From an uncultured bacterium (GTDB lineage: Bacteria; Planctomycetota; JAJSAM01; JAJVHW01), in NCBI GenBank assembly GCA_937996235.1, contig CALKVK010000023.1, forward strand, positions 222,142-286,141: 64,000 nt of DNA, in the 5' to 3' direction. The first letter of the stretch is position 1; each line of letters opens with the position of its first letter. Of the stretch, positions 32,839-41,548 are shown in pieces. The notes below the pieces were generated by a model. The model searched no databases and was not told where the DNA came from. It saw nothing but the letters and a program-made list of their open reading frames with translations. The translations under genes were made by a program, and so were the position numbers.

Positions 32839-33819
32839 CTACTGCGTCTCGAGCTGCGGTCCGAGGCGCTCGTTCACGAACGCGCGCCAGGCGCGCTCGT
32901 TGTCCGGGATGCCCGACGGCACCGTGCGGCCGTTGCGCTCGAGGATCATCTTCAGCGCGTTCAGGACCGCGCTGCGCGCCGTGCTGTTCGCGGGCGTCTC
33001 GTCGATGACGCCGACGAGCGGCATGATCGCCTTCGGGTCGCCGACGCTCGCGAGGGCGTTCGCGGCGTGCAGGCGCACGAACGGCTCCGGGTCGGGGAGC
33101 ACGTTCAGGAGCGCGTCCACCGTGAGGGGGTCCGCGATGGCACCGAGGCAGGCCGCCGCGTGGCCGCGGACGAACGCGTCGTCGGGATCGTAGAGCGCGG
33201 CCTCGAGCAGCGGCAGGGCGCGGCGCTGCTCGTCCGGGTCGAGGGCGCTCGCGCGCGCCGCGCGGCGGGCGGCCATCGAGTGCCACAGCGCGAGCAGCGC
33301 GTGGTTGCGCACGTCGCGGTCCGGGTGCGTCAGCAGATCGAGGAGGGGCGGCGCCGGCACGAGCGGGCTGCGCAGTTCCGCGAGCGCGAGGCTCGCGTTG
33401 GTCAGGAGCGTCGCATCGCCGCGGTCCGCGAGCGCGCTCACGAGCGCGGGCACGGCCTGCGGGGACTTCGAGAACGCGAGCGCCTTCGCCGCGATGCGCC
33501 GGCGCGTCGGGTCCGAGGCGTCCGCGAGCGTCGCGAGCAGGCGCAGCTCGTGCAGGCGCACGCTCGAGACCACGGCCGCGTACGCGGCGTCCGCCTCGCG
33601 CCGGGCGTCCGCGCCCGGCTGCGCGCGCCAGTAGAAGTAGCCGTCGACGCGCTGGTCGAGGCTCATGAGGGCGCGGCCGTACTCCACGCCGGCGCCGCCG
33701 TCCACGACGTCTGCGCTCGCGGACGTCGCGACGTCGGCGGGCGGCGTGTCGGAGACGCACGCAGGCAGCGCGCACGCGGACGCGGCGAGAGCGAGCGAGA
33801 GGAGCGGGGAACGGCGCAT
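32839..33819 (-). CDS. HEAT-repeat lipoprotein
   Basis: 326 aa, ATG with AAGGAGG six bases upstream. The N-terminus MRRSPLLSLALAASACALPA is followed by Cys21 in a lipobox-like context (LPAC), so it is probably a lipoprotein. From residue ~90 on, helix pairs repeat about every 35 residues: TLLTNASLALAELRSPL, RNHALLALWHSMAARRAA, FVRGHAAACLGAIADPLTVD, FVRLHAANALASVGDPKAIM and NSTARSAVLNALKMILERNG, matching HEAT/armadillo-type repeats. These solenoids usually serve as interaction platforms in the periplasm. No catalytic motif. The partner is unknown; the thioesterase gene upstream starts 117 bp away. Confidence 0.75.
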   Translation of the reverse strand: MRRSPLLSLALAASACALPACVSDTPPADVATSASADVVDGGAGVEYGRALMSLDQRVDGYFYWRAQPGADARREADAAYAAVVSSVRLHELRLLATLADASDPTRRRIAAKALAFSKSPQAVPALVSALADRGDATLLTNASLALAELRSPLVPAPPLLDLLTHPDRDVRNHALLALWHSMAARRAARASALDPDEQRRALPLLEAALYDPDDAFVRGHAAACLGAIADPLTVDALLNVLPDPEPFVRLHAANALASVGDPKAIMPLVGVIDETPANSTARSAVLNALKMILERNGRTVPSGIPDNERAWRAFVNERLGPQLETQ

Positions 33820-33935
33820 GGTGCCCTCCTTGGACGCGCCGCCGCGGGGCGACTTGCGCGCGGTCACGGCGTGCGAGGCTCGCGTACCGGCGGCCGCGCC
33901 GGGACGGATTCCGCCTCGCGTCGGCGCACGGCCGC

Positions 33936-34364
33936 TCACGACGCGGCGGGCGGCGGGGCGTCCGGGGCGGGCTCGACGGCGCGCTCGAGCACCTCGCGCA
34001 GCTCCGGCGGCATGCGGCGCGGACGCCCCTCGTCGTTGACCGAGCCGAGCCGCGTCGCGCCGGTCGCGAGCAGCTCGTCGCCGCGGCGCACCTCGTACTC
34101 GAGCCGCAGGCGCGTGCGCCCGGCCTCGGTGCAGCGCGTGGTCACGTGGAGCACGTCGTCGTAGCGCGCGGGCCGCAGGTAGCGCGCCTCGGCCTCGAGG
34201 ATCGCGAGATGCACGCCGCTCCCGATGATCGCCGCGTACGGCAGCCCGAGGTCGCGCAGCCAGCGCGTGCGCGCGATCTCGAAGTACACGAGGTAGCGCG
34301 GGTGGTGCACGATCCCCATCGTGTCCACCTCGTCGAATCGGACGCGCAGACGCGTCACGTGCAC
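33936..34364 (-). CDS. Acyl-CoA thioesterase of the YbgC/4HBT family
   Basis: 142 aa, GTG start. The hotdog fold shows RVRFDEVDTMGIVHHPRYLV, containing the family's conserved Asp/His pair and Y-F-E segment, then ARTRWLRDLGLPYAAIIGSG and the antiparallel strand LHVTTRCTEAGRTRLRLEYE. YbgC-like enzymes hydrolyse acyl-CoA or acyl-ACP, typically forming part of the Tol-Pal neighbourhood or a stand-alone housekeeping thioesterase. The Asp in FDEVD is the likely catalytic residue. Here the gene stands alone, divergent from the small membrane protein at 34417. The C-terminus ends in a short proline-rich tail. Confidence 0.87.
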   Translation of the reverse strand: MHVTRLRVRFDEVDTMGIVHHPRYLVYFEIARTRWLRDLGLPYAAIIGSGVHLAILEAEARYLRPARYDDVLHVTTRCTEAGRTRLRLEYEVRRGDELLATGATRLGSVNDEGRPRRMPPELREVLERAVEPAPDAPPPAAS

Positions 34365-34416
34365 GGGGCGAAGATAGCGCGCCGCACGCAGTGCCCCCGG
34401 CTAACTTCGCCCGCCC

Positions 34417-34902
34417 ATGCCGAGCGCCGCAGGCACCGGTCCGCTCGTCCCCGTGCTGCTCGCGTGGCTCGTCCCGGGGGCGGGGCATCTCGCGCTCCGG
34501 CGCTTCTGGCCGGCGCTCTTCGTCGCGCTCGGCGTCGTGCCGCTGTTCCTGCTCGGCATGTACCTGACCGGGTGGGAGAACGTGAGCTGGACGCGCCACC
34601 CGTTCTACTTCGTGCTGCAGGCGCCCGCCGGGCTGCCCGCGGCGATCGGCGCGCTCCTGACCCGCGAGACGCTGCCGGACCGCGTGATGCCGCACGGCAC
34701 CGTCGGCACGCTCTACAGCGCCGTCGCCGGGCTGCTCAACCTGATGGCGATCGCCGACGTCTGGGCGCGCGCGCAGCGCGGCGACCCCGAGGACGCGGCG
34801 CAGCGCGCCACGGCGGGCGCGGCAGCGGGCGCGGCAGTGGGCGCGGCGGCGAGTGCGACGGGCGACGACGGCGCGCAGGCGGCGCAGGTGCCCGTTGCCT
34901 GA
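34417..34902 (+). CDS. Small integral membrane protein, function unknown
   Basis: 161 aa, ATG start. Four hydrophobic stretches: LVPVLLAWLVPGAGHLAL, WPALFVALGVVPLFLLGMYL, FYFVLQAPAGLPAAIGALL and LYSAVAGLLNLMAIADVWA. The tail (AAAGAAVGAAASATGDDG) is a low-complexity Ala/Gly segment. The opening W-L-V-P-G-A-G-H-L resembles the first helix of small planctomycete membrane proteins of unknown function that often precede Nudix or similar genes. No motif beyond that. The next small membrane frame overlaps its stop by eight bases, consistent with an operon continuing to the Nudix gene. Confidence 0.6.
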   Translation: MPSAAGTGPLVPVLLAWLVPGAGHLALRRFWPALFVALGVVPLFLLGMYLTGWENVSWTRHPFYFVLQAPAGLPAAIGALLTRETLPDRVMPHGTVGTLYSAVAGLLNLMAIADVWARAQRGDPEDAAQRATAGAAAGAAVGAAASATGDDGAQAAQVPVA

Positions 34903-35101
34903 CGGCTTCGTGACCTGGGCGACGTTCCTCGCCGTGGCGCTGCTCGCCATCGCGATGGTGCAGGCCGCGACGCGCGCCTCGACGCGCGACGGCGTGCTGC
35001 GCGAGGCGTTGCGCGGGTTCGTGGCGCTGGCCGGGGGCTTCGCGCTCCTGATCGCCTGCGTCGAGCTCGTGCTGCTCGTCGTCCAGTCGCAGCACGGGTG
35101 A
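34895..35101 (+). CDS. Small two-helix membrane protein (hypothetical)
   Basis: 68 aa from a TTG at 34895; a GTG at 34910 is the alternative. Two hydrophobic segments, TWATFLAVALLAIAMVQAAT and FVALAGGFALLIACVELVLL, joined by a charged loop with R-D-G-V-L-R-E. Short, but flanked closely by genes on the same strand and ending four bases before the Nudix start, so a real operon member is likely. Function unknown. Confidence 0.5.
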   Translation: MPDGFVTWATFLAVALLAIAMVQAATRASTRDGVLREALRGFVALAGGFALLIACVELVLLVVQSQHG

Positions 35102-35105
35102 GGGC

Positions 35106-35681
35106 GTGCGGCGCAGCCGCCACTGCCCGCTCTGCGCCGGCGCGCTGACTCTGGCGCGCCCGCCCCTCGACGACCGCCCGCGCCTCGTGTGCTCGGCGTG
35201 CGGGTTCGTGCTCTACCTCAACCCGAAGGTCGCGGCGGGCACGATCGCCGTGGACGACGCCGGGCGCGTCGCGCTCATCCGCCGCGGCATCGAGCCCGGC
35301 CGCGGGCTCTGGTCGTGGCCCTGCGGCTACGTCGAGATGGACGAGAGCGTGGACCGGACGGCGGTCCGCGAGACGCGCGAGGAGTGCGGGCTCGACGTGG
35401 AGCTGGACGGCGTGCTCGGCGTGTACGGCTACCCCTGCGACCACCCCGAGGTGCAGGAGCACGGCACGGGGCTCGTGATCGTGTGCTACCGGGCGCGCGT
35501 CGTCGGCGGCACGCTCGCCGCGGGCGACGACGCGGACGACGCCCGCTGGGCGCACCCGCACGAGCTGCCGTGGCCGCTGCTCGCGTTCGAGTCGTCGTGG
35601 CGCGGCCTGCGCGACCACGTCGTCGAGCGCGGCCTCGGCGAGCCGCCCGCCTACGTGCCCCGCGACCGACGCGGCCCGTGA
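35106..35681 (+). CDS. Nudix hydrolase with N-terminal zinc ribbon (NudC-like)
   Basis: 191 aa, GTG start. Zinc ribbon CPLCAGAL and LVCSACGFVLYLNPKVA in the first 45 residues, then the Nudix box GYVEMDESVDRTAVRETREECG, exactly the GX5EX7REUXEEXGU spacing. GLWSWPCGYVE is the usual lead-in. Such ribbon-carrying Nudix proteins of ~190 aa often hydrolyse NAD(H)-type or ADP-ribose-like pyrophosphates and clean up nucleotides. Substrate cannot be stated from sequence. Third gene of a short plus-strand operon with the two membrane proteins upstream; convergent with dprA 34 bp downstream. Confidence 0.88.
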   Translation: MRRSRHCPLCAGALTLARPPLDDRPRLVCSACGFVLYLNPKVAAGTIAVDDAGRVALIRRGIEPGRGLWSWPCGYVEMDESVDRTAVRETREECGLDVELDGVLGVYGYPCDHPEVQEHGTGLVIVCYRARVVGGTLAAGDDADDARWAHPHELPWPLLAFESSWRGLRDHVVERGLGEPPAYVPRDRRGP

Positions 35682-35715
35682 GGGCGGCAGGTCGCGCACT
35701 CCCTGGCGTGCGCCG

Positions 35716-36906
35716 TCACGGACGGCCACCGCGGCCCACGGCGAGCGCGTAGAGCCCGTCGTCGCGGAGCGTGACGCGGCCCGCGAGCTCGAGTGCGGCC
35801 AGTGCCGCGAGCGCGGCCCCGGCCTCGAGCCCCGTCGCGTCCACGACGTCGTCTGCCGAGCGCTCCTCGCCCGCGAGCGCGGCGAGCACCGCGGTCTCGT
35901 CGGGCGTCGCCCCGGGCGCGGCCGCCGCGCCTGCACCGTCGCGCGCGTTGCGCTCTTCCGACGGCGACGGCGCGTCCGCGCCGAGCGCCGCGAGCACGTC
36001 GGCCGCGCCCTCGCAGAGCGCCGCGCCCTCGCGCAGCAGCCGGTGCACGCCGCACGCGTTGGGATGGTCCACGCGGCCCGGCACGGCGAGCACCTCGCGC
36101 CCGAGGTCGAGGGCGTGATCGGCGGTCACGAGCGACCCGGAGCGCTCGCCCGCCTCGACGACGACCACCGCCGCCGCGAGCGCCGCGAGCACGCGGTTGC
36201 GGCGCGGGAAGTGGTGCGGCAGCGGCGGCACGTCGAGCGGGAACTCGGAGAGCACCGCGCCGCGCCCGCCGACGATCTCGCGCGCCAGAGGCACGTGCTC
36301 CGGCGGGTAGAAGCGCGCGAGCCCGCCCCCCAGCACGCCCACGGTGAGCCCGCCCGCCTCGAGCGCGCCGCGGTGCGCGGCCGCGTCGATCCCGCGTGCG
36401 AGACCCGAGACGACCACGAACCCGCGCTCCACGAGCTCCGCCGCGAGACGCCGCGCCTGCGTCGTCCCGTACGCGCTCGCACGGCGCGACCCCACGATCG
36501 CCACCGCGCTCGGCCCGAGCGGCGGCAGCGTGCCGCGCACGTAGAGCACGAGCGGCGGGTCGGGGAGCTCGGCGAGCGACGCCGGCCAGCGCGGATCGCC
36601 GGGCCACAGGGCGTCGGCCCCCGCCGCCGCGGCGCGCGCGAGGTCGTGCAGCGCCTCGTCGGGCGTGGGCGCCGCGGCGAGCAGGGCCGCACGCGCCGCG
36701 CCGACGCCGGGCACGCCCGTCCACGCCGGGACGCCCGCCGCGAGCGTCGCGTGCGCGCTGCCGAAGCGCGCGAGCAGCCGTGCGGCGAGGCGCGGTGCCA
36801 CGCCCGCCGTGGCGGCGAGCCGCACGCGCGCGACGAGCTCCGGGTCGAACGCGGCCGCGGCGGGGGGCGGCGGCGCGGGTGCAGCGGTGTCGAGGGTCGT
36901 GTCCAC
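35716..36906 (-). CDS. dprA: DNA-processing protein DprA
   Basis: 396 aa, GTG start. After an N-terminal SAM/HhH-like helical region (RLLARFGSAHATLAAG), the Rossmann core carries AVAIVGSRRASAYGTTQAR, VVVSGLARGIDAAAHRGAL, VLGGGLARFYPPEHVPLA and SEFPLDVPPLPHHFPRRNRV, all conserved DprA/Smf landmarks, plus VVEAGERSGSLVTADHALDL. The C-terminal winged-helix-like part (DDVVDATGLEAGAALAAL) is present. DprA loads RecA on incoming single-stranded DNA in natural transformation and is also kept in non-competent bacteria. It ends 34 bp from the Nudix gene and starts 29 bp after aroB. Confidence 0.93.
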   Translation of the reverse strand: MDTTLDTAAPAPPPPAAAAFDPELVARVRLAATAGVAPRLAARLLARFGSAHATLAAGVPAWTGVPGVGAARAALLAAAPTPDEALHDLARAAAAGADALWPGDPRWPASLAELPDPPLVLYVRGTLPPLGPSAVAIVGSRRASAYGTTQARRLAAELVERGFVVVSGLARGIDAAAHRGALEAGGLTVGVLGGGLARFYPPEHVPLAREIVGGRGAVLSEFPLDVPPLPHHFPRRNRVLAALAAAVVVVEAGERSGSLVTADHALDLGREVLAVPGRVDHPNACGVHRLLREGAALCEGAADVLAALGADAPSPSEERNARDGAGAAAAPGATPDETAVLAALAGEERSADDVVDATGLEAGAALAALAALELAGRVTLRDDGLYALAVGRGGRP

Positions 36907-36935
36907 ACAGGGAGGACACGCGGCGCGGGCGGAGG

Positions 36936-38063
36936 TTACATCGGGCGGGCGGAGGCCAGTGCGGCGCGGAGCTCGTCGTCGCCCACGTCCACGACGACCG
37001 CGGAGCCGGACGGGCCGGCTTCCGCGGGCGCGCTCGGGGAGACCGGCAGCACCATGCGGCGCGTCCCCGCGTGCGCCTTCTTGTCGCGCCGCGAGAGCTC
37101 GACGACGCGCTCGAGGTCGGTGTCCGGCGGGAGCTCCGTCGGCAGCTCGAGCGCGCGGAGGGTCGCAGCGATCTCCTCGGTCAGCGCGGCGTCCGCGAGC
37201 CCGCGCGTCGCGGCGATGCGCGCGGCGACGACGAGCCCCACCGCCACCGCCTCGCCGTGGCGCAGCACGCCGTGGCCGCACGCGGTCTCGAGCGCGTGGG
37301 CCGTGGTGTGGCCGAGGTTCAGGAGCACGCGCCGCCCGCCCCGCTCCTCGGGGTCCTGCGAGACGAGACCGATCTTCACGCGCATGCCCAGCGCGACGGC
37401 GTCGGCGAGCGGAGCCGCCGCGCCGGCGAGCAGGTCGGTCGCGCGTTCGCGCAGCGTCGCGAGCGCGCCGCGCTCGTCGAGCACCGCGCACTTCACGACC
37501 TCGCCGAGACCCGCGGCGACGTCGCGGCGCGGCAGCGTCGCGAGCGTCGCGACATCCGCCACGACGCGCAGCGGGTGATGGAACGCGCCGACGAGGTTGC
37601 GTCCGATCGGCAGGTCGATCGCGACCTTGCCGCCGATCGCCGCGTCCGCCATCGCGAGCAGGGTCGTCGGCACCTGGACGACGGGCACGCCGCGGTGCCA
37701 CGTCGCCGCGCAGAACCCCGCGAGGTCCCCCACGACGCCGCCGCCGAGCGCGACGACCACGTCGCCGCGCCCGAGCCGCATGCCGCCGAAGTGCGTCCAC
37801 AGGCGCTCGGCCTCGGCCGGCGACTTCGAGCCCTCGCCCGCGGGGACGACGAACGCCTCGGCCCGCAGCCCCTCGGCCGCAAGCGCCGCGAGCGCGCCCT
37901 CGAGGTGCAGCCGCGCGACGACGTCGTCGGTCACGACGGCGACGCACGACGGCGCGTGCACCTCGGTCACGAGCGCGCCGAGGCGCGGCAGCAGGCCGGC
38001 CCCCAGCCAGACGTCGTACGCCGCGCGCCCCGTGTGGACGGGCAGGACGCGCGGCCCGCTCAC
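36936..38063 (-). CDS. aroB: 3-dehydroquinate synthase
   Basis: 375 aa, GTG overlapping the upstream stop as GTGA. Enzyme of the shikimate pathway converting DAHP to 3-dehydroquinate with NAD and Zn. Landmarks: VVALGGGVVGDLAGFCAATW (NAD-binding glycine loop), PTTLLAMADAAIGGKVAIDL, GAFHHPLRVVADVATLATLP, GLGEVVKCAVLDERGAL and NLGHTTAHALETACGHGVLR with the Zn-ligand histidines. Length is normal. It sits between dprA and a membrane protein gene, an arrangement without metabolic logic, so it is probably just part of a housekeeping stretch. Confidence 0.95.
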   Translation of the reverse strand: MSGPRVLPVHTGRAAYDVWLGAGLLPRLGALVTEVHAPSCVAVVTDDVVARLHLEGALAALAAEGLRAEAFVVPAGEGSKSPAEAERLWTHFGGMRLGRGDVVVALGGGVVGDLAGFCAATWHRGVPVVQVPTTLLAMADAAIGGKVAIDLPIGRNLVGAFHHPLRVVADVATLATLPRRDVAAGLGEVVKCAVLDERGALATLRERATDLLAGAAAPLADAVALGMRVKIGLVSQDPEERGGRRVLLNLGHTTAHALETACGHGVLRHGEAVAVGLVVAARIAATRGLADAALTEEIAATLRALELPTELPPDTDLERVVELSRRDKKAHAGTRRMVLPVSPSAPAEAGPSGSAVVVDVGDDELRAALASARPM

Positions 38064-39523
38064 GACGTCGCGCCGCTTCTCGCGCGCTCGCCGCCGCGGT
38101 GCTGGCGGCGTTCGGCGGCGCGGCGCCGCACCTCGGCCTCGGTGACGCGCGCGCGGCGCCACGTGAACGCGAGCAGGCCGAGCATCAGCAGCGATCCGCC
38201 GCCGACCACGCCGAGGATCACGCGCCAGTCGGTGCCGATGTCGAGGCCGCCGCGCTGGAGCGGCGTGGCGGAGGTCCAGATCAGGATGGGGAGCCAGTAG
38301 GGCTTGCCGTTCGCGCCCTCGGACATCCGACGCTTGAAGAAGAAGCCCTCGAAGTCGGCGTTGCGCACCCCCTTCGGGTCGAAGATCTCCTTCGAGAACG
38401 GCGACACGAGCATCACCGGCCGCATCTGGTCGTCCACCGCGTAGCCGCGGTAGACGGTGTCGATGTTGCCGGGGTTCTCGGGCAGCGCCCCGTCGGTCAC
38501 GAACTCGCGCGCGATGGGCGCGAGGCGCAGCCGCACGCAGCGGAAGCGCCAGACCTGCGGCTCCTCGACGAGCCGCGTCGCGCCGCTCGTGCCCGTCATG
38601 TCCTCGACCTGCAGCCGCTCGGTGTCGCGCAGCTCGGCATAGCCCTCGGGGCCGAGGTGCCGCACGTAGTTGAGCATCCCGTAGAACGGCGCGTCCTCGA
38701 GACCGGTGGAGCTCGGCGGCGTCGCGTCGTCCACCTCTTCGAGCCACTCCACGCGCGGCTCGCGCTCCGTGACGCGCGGGAACGACGGCAGCGGCGCGCG
38801 CGACGAGAACGCGTGCAGCGCGGGGCGCCCGCCCAGCGGCCAGAGCTTCGTGAAGACGCCGCAGACCTTGACCCAGTCGCCGACCCGCCGCGACTCGGGC
38901 AGGGGCGCGGTCGTCGTGACGACCCACGGGACGCCGGACGCGTCCGTGATCGTGATCAGCCAGACGGGGACCTCGCGGTCGGCGAAGCGCAGCACGTCCT
39001 CGCGGACCTCGTCCACGCGGCCCCAGACGAGCACCAGCGTGCCGCGCTGGTTGCCGGGCTCGTCGAGTGCGCGCGGCACGTTCTCGATCTCGCCGAACAC
39101 GCGCGGCGGCAGGCGGTCCATCCGCGGGCGCACGTCCTCGCCGAGCAGGTGCTCGACCCACTCGGTCTCGTCGCGCGCGTCGCGGTCGTTGATCGGCCGG
39201 CGCTCGCTCCCGAGGAACCAGGCGCGCAGCTCCTCCTCGAGCTTGCGGCTGCCGTGCTCGGGGAACATCGCGTCGAGGTCGAGGTCGTCGACGTGCTCGA
39301 GCGGGATCTGGGCGATGTTCACCGGCGGCGCGCCGCCGTCCGGCGCGTCCCCGTCGTCGCCGCTCCTGCCGGAGGGGACGAGGACCGCGGCGGCGACCAT
39401 CGCAGCCACGACGAGCACGAGCGCCACGATCATCCCGGTCACGCCCACCTTGGGGCTGAACCAGAAGCTGGGCGGCGCGGGGATGGGCGAGTTCGGTCCG
39501 TGCTCCTGCCGGTTCTTGGTCAA
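38060..39523 (-). CDS. Membrane-anchored hypothetical protein with possible OB-fold segment
   Basis: 487 aa from a TTG at 39523, chosen because GGAGG lies six bases upstream in a strong ribosome-binding context (39528-39532). A first helix (VTGMIVALVLVVAAMVAAAV, residues ~30-50) and a last helix (VILGVVGGGSLLMLGLLAFT) bracket a large extracytoplasmic domain. LVLVWGRVDEVREDVLRFAD then PVWLITITDASGVPWVVTTT has the five-strand spacing of an OB fold, which I cannot confirm. No enzyme motif. The gene leads into aroB with a 4-bp overlap. Confidence 0.65.
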   Translation of the reverse strand: MTKNRQEHGPNSPIPAPPSFWFSPKVGVTGMIVALVLVVAAMVAAAVLVPSGRSGDDGDAPDGGAPPVNIAQIPLEHVDDLDLDAMFPEHGSRKLEEELRAWFLGSERRPINDRDARDETEWVEHLLGEDVRPRMDRLPPRVFGEIENVPRALDEPGNQRGTLVLVWGRVDEVREDVLRFADREVPVWLITITDASGVPWVVTTTAPLPESRRVGDWVKVCGVFTKLWPLGGRPALHAFSSRAPLPSFPRVTEREPRVEWLEEVDDATPPSSTGLEDAPFYGMLNYVRHLGPEGYAELRDTERLQVEDMTGTSGATRLVEEPQVWRFRCVRLRLAPIAREFVTDGALPENPGNIDTVYRGYAVDDQMRPVMLVSPFSKEIFDPKGVRNADFEGFFFKRRMSEGANGKPYWLPILIWTSATPLQRGGLDIGTDWRVILGVVGGGSLLMLGLLAFTWRRARVTEAEVRRRAAERRQHRGGERARSGATS

Positions 39524-39640
39524 ACGACACCTCCAGGGGGACCGGACAGGCAGCGCCGAGGATACCGCAGGCGCGCACGCCCCGCTCGTTCCCCCGCGCG
39601 GAACTGCCGGGCGCCGCGACCCCGGCGGGAGACTGCCGGC

Positions 39641-40984
39641 GTGACGCTCCCGTTCCCCTCGTTCGACGCGGCGTTCGCCTGGCTCGCGGCGCGCACCAAC
39701 TACGAGACGATGGCCGTCCAGCGCTACGACGAGCGCACGTACGGCCTCGACCGCGTGCACGCGCTGCTCGACCGCGCGGGCCGGCCGGAGCGCGGCCGCG
39801 ACGTGCTGCAGGTGGTCGGGAGCAAGGGCAAGGGCAGCACGTCGGTGATGCTCGACGCGATCCTGCGCGCCGCGGGGCGCCGCACGGGGCTGTTCACGTC
39901 GCCGCACCTGGTGGACCCGCGCGAGCGCATCCGGATCGACGGCCGGGAGGCGCCGGACGAGCTGGTCGTCGCGGCGCTGACCGCGCTGCACGCGCCCGTC
40001 GAGGAGGCGGCCGCCGCCGGCCGGCCGTGCACGTTCTTCGAGATCCACACCGCCGCCGCGCTGCTCGCGTTCCGGGCCGCCGGCTGCGACGCGGTCGTGC
40101 TCGAGGCGGGCATGGGCGGACGGCTCGACGCGACGACGGCCGCGGAGGCGTGCGGCGTCGCGCTGACGGGCGTCTCGCTCGACCACGTGCAGCAGCTCGG
40201 CGGCACGGTCGAGCTGATCGCCGCCGAGAAGGCGGCCGCGGCGCGCGCGGGCGTGCCGCTCGTCTGCGGGGAGCCGGTCACGGGCGCGGCGTTCGGCGTC
40301 GTCGCACGTGTCGCGGCCGCGCGCGGCGCGGACGTCGTCGCGCGCGGGCGCGACTTCGACGTCGCCGACGTCGCGACGCGCTTCGATGCCGCCGCGGGCG
40401 CCGCGCGCACCGAGTTCACGCTCGTGGACGGCGCGCGGCGCGACCGCTTCGCCGTGCCGCTGCTCGGCGTGCACCAGGCGGCGAACGCGGCCGTGGCCGC
40501 CGTGACCGTGCGCCGCGCGGCGTTCCGCGGCCCGCGCCCCGACGACGCGCACGTCCGCGCGGGGCTCGCGGCGGCGACGCTCCGCGCGCGGCTCGAGGTG
40601 CTCCACACGCGGCCGCTCGTGCTCGTGGACGGCGCACACACGCCCGCGAGCTTCGCCGCACTGGTCCGCGCCGTGCGCGACGCGGTGCCCGGGGCGCCGC
40701 GCGTGTTCGTGGTCGGGATGGCGCGCGACAAGGACGTCGCGGGCTCCCTGGCCGAGCTGGCGGGCACGGCCGACCGCGTCGTCGCCACGAGCTCGGGCGC
40801 GGCGCGCGCGGCCGCGCCGCACGAGATCGCGGCCGCCGCGCGCGCTGCCGGCCTGCCGGCCGACGAGGTCGCCACGCCGCGCGCGGCTCTCGCCTCGGCG
40901 CGCGCCACGGCGGGCCCGGGCGGCGTGGTCGTCGTCACCGGCAGCCTCTACCTCTGCGGCGAAGTCCTGCGGCCGGGCGAGTAG
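39641..40984 (+). CDS. folC: Bifunctional folylpolyglutamate/dihydrofolate synthase
   Basis: 447 aa, GTG start. Mur-ligase-type ATPase: VVGSKGKGSTSVMLDAILRA is the P-loop with the TS following, RTGLFTSPHLVDPRERIRID is the folate-binding signature, and VLEAGMGGRLDATTAA plus TGVSLDHVQQLGGTVELIAA are conserved. The C-terminal domain opens LVLVDGAHTPASFAALVRAV. The enzyme adds glutamate to dihydropteroate/folates, retaining them in the cell. Normal length, plus strand, followed 63 bp later by the rimB-like gene. The frame is open far upstream in the window, but homology begins at the P-loop region shortly after this start. Confidence 0.94.
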   Translation: MTLPFPSFDAAFAWLAARTNYETMAVQRYDERTYGLDRVHALLDRAGRPERGRDVLQVVGSKGKGSTSVMLDAILRAAGRRTGLFTSPHLVDPRERIRIDGREAPDELVVAALTALHAPVEEAAAAGRPCTFFEIHTAAALLAFRAAGCDAVVLEAGMGGRLDATTAAEACGVALTGVSLDHVQQLGGTVELIAAEKAAAARAGVPLVCGEPVTGAAFGVVARVAAARGADVVARGRDFDVADVATRFDAAAGAARTEFTLVDGARRDRFAVPLLGVHQAANAAVAAVTVRRAAFRGPRPDDAHVRAGLAAATLRARLEVLHTRPLVLVDGAHTPASFAALVRAVRDAVPGAPRVFVVGMARDKDVAGSLAELAGTADRVVATSSGAARAAAPHEIAAAARAAGLPADEVATPRAALASARATAGPGGVVVVTGSLYLCGEVLRPGE

Positions 40985-41047
40985 GATCGGCGCCCCCGTG
41001 GGCCGCCCCGTCCCCCGTCCGCCGCACGCACCGCAGGACGTCCAGTC

Positions 41048-41548
41048 GTGAGACGTCCGCCGGGTCCGCGCCTGCCCGTCGCGGGCTGGCGCGAGTGGGT
41101 CGCGCTGCCCGAGCTCCACATCCGCTGGATCAAGGCGAAGGTGGACACGGGCGCGCGCTCGTCGACGCTGCACGCGGTGGACGTGGAGCGCTTCGACAGG
41201 GACGGCGCGCCGTGGGTGCGCTTCGCGGTGCACCCGTACCAGCACGACCCGCGCACGACCGTGCGCTGCGAGGCGCCGCTCGTCGACGAGCGCCGGGTGC
41301 GGTCGTCCGCGGGCCACGAGGAGCACCGGCCCGTCGTCGCGACGCAGTTGCGCATCGGCGCGTCGGCGTATCCCATCGAACTGACGCTCACCAACCGCGA
41401 CGCGATGGGCTTCCGCATGCTGCTCGGCCGCCAGGCCCTGCGGGGACGCTACGTCGTGGACGCGGGCGGCTCGTACCTCGCCGCGAAACGCCCGCCGCGG
41501 GCGGTACGGCACCGGCACCGGCGCCGGAGGAAGAAGAAGACCACGTGA
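41048..41548 (+). CDS. RimB-like retropepsin-type zinc protease family protein
   Basis: 166 aa, GTG start. WVALPELHIRWIKAKVDTGA followed by RSSTLHAVDVERFDRDG is the signature of the ATP-dependent zinc protease/RimB family, whose aspartyl-like D-T-G resembles retropepsins. YPIELTLTNRDAMGFRMLLG is the second conserved block. RimB has been reported to act with RimK in glutamate-ligase-dependent modification and turnover. The Lys/Arg-rich tail (RHRHRRRRKKKTT) ends four bases into the rimK gene, a GTGA overlap. First gene of a three-gene cassette ending at 43415. Confidence 0.85.
   Translation: MRRPPGPRLPVAGWREWVALPELHIRWIKAKVDTGARSSTLHAVDVERFDRDGAPWVRFAVHPYQHDPRTTVRCEAPLVDERRVRSSAGHEEHRPVVATQLRIGASAYPIELTLTNRDAMGFRMLLGRQALRGRYVVDAGGSYLAAKRPPRAVRHRHRRRRKKKTT

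Noticed and set aside
36665..39640. Very long plus-strand open frame running into folC
   Set aside because: It crosses dprA, aroB and the membrane protein gene on the other strand; only the folC part has a family signature.
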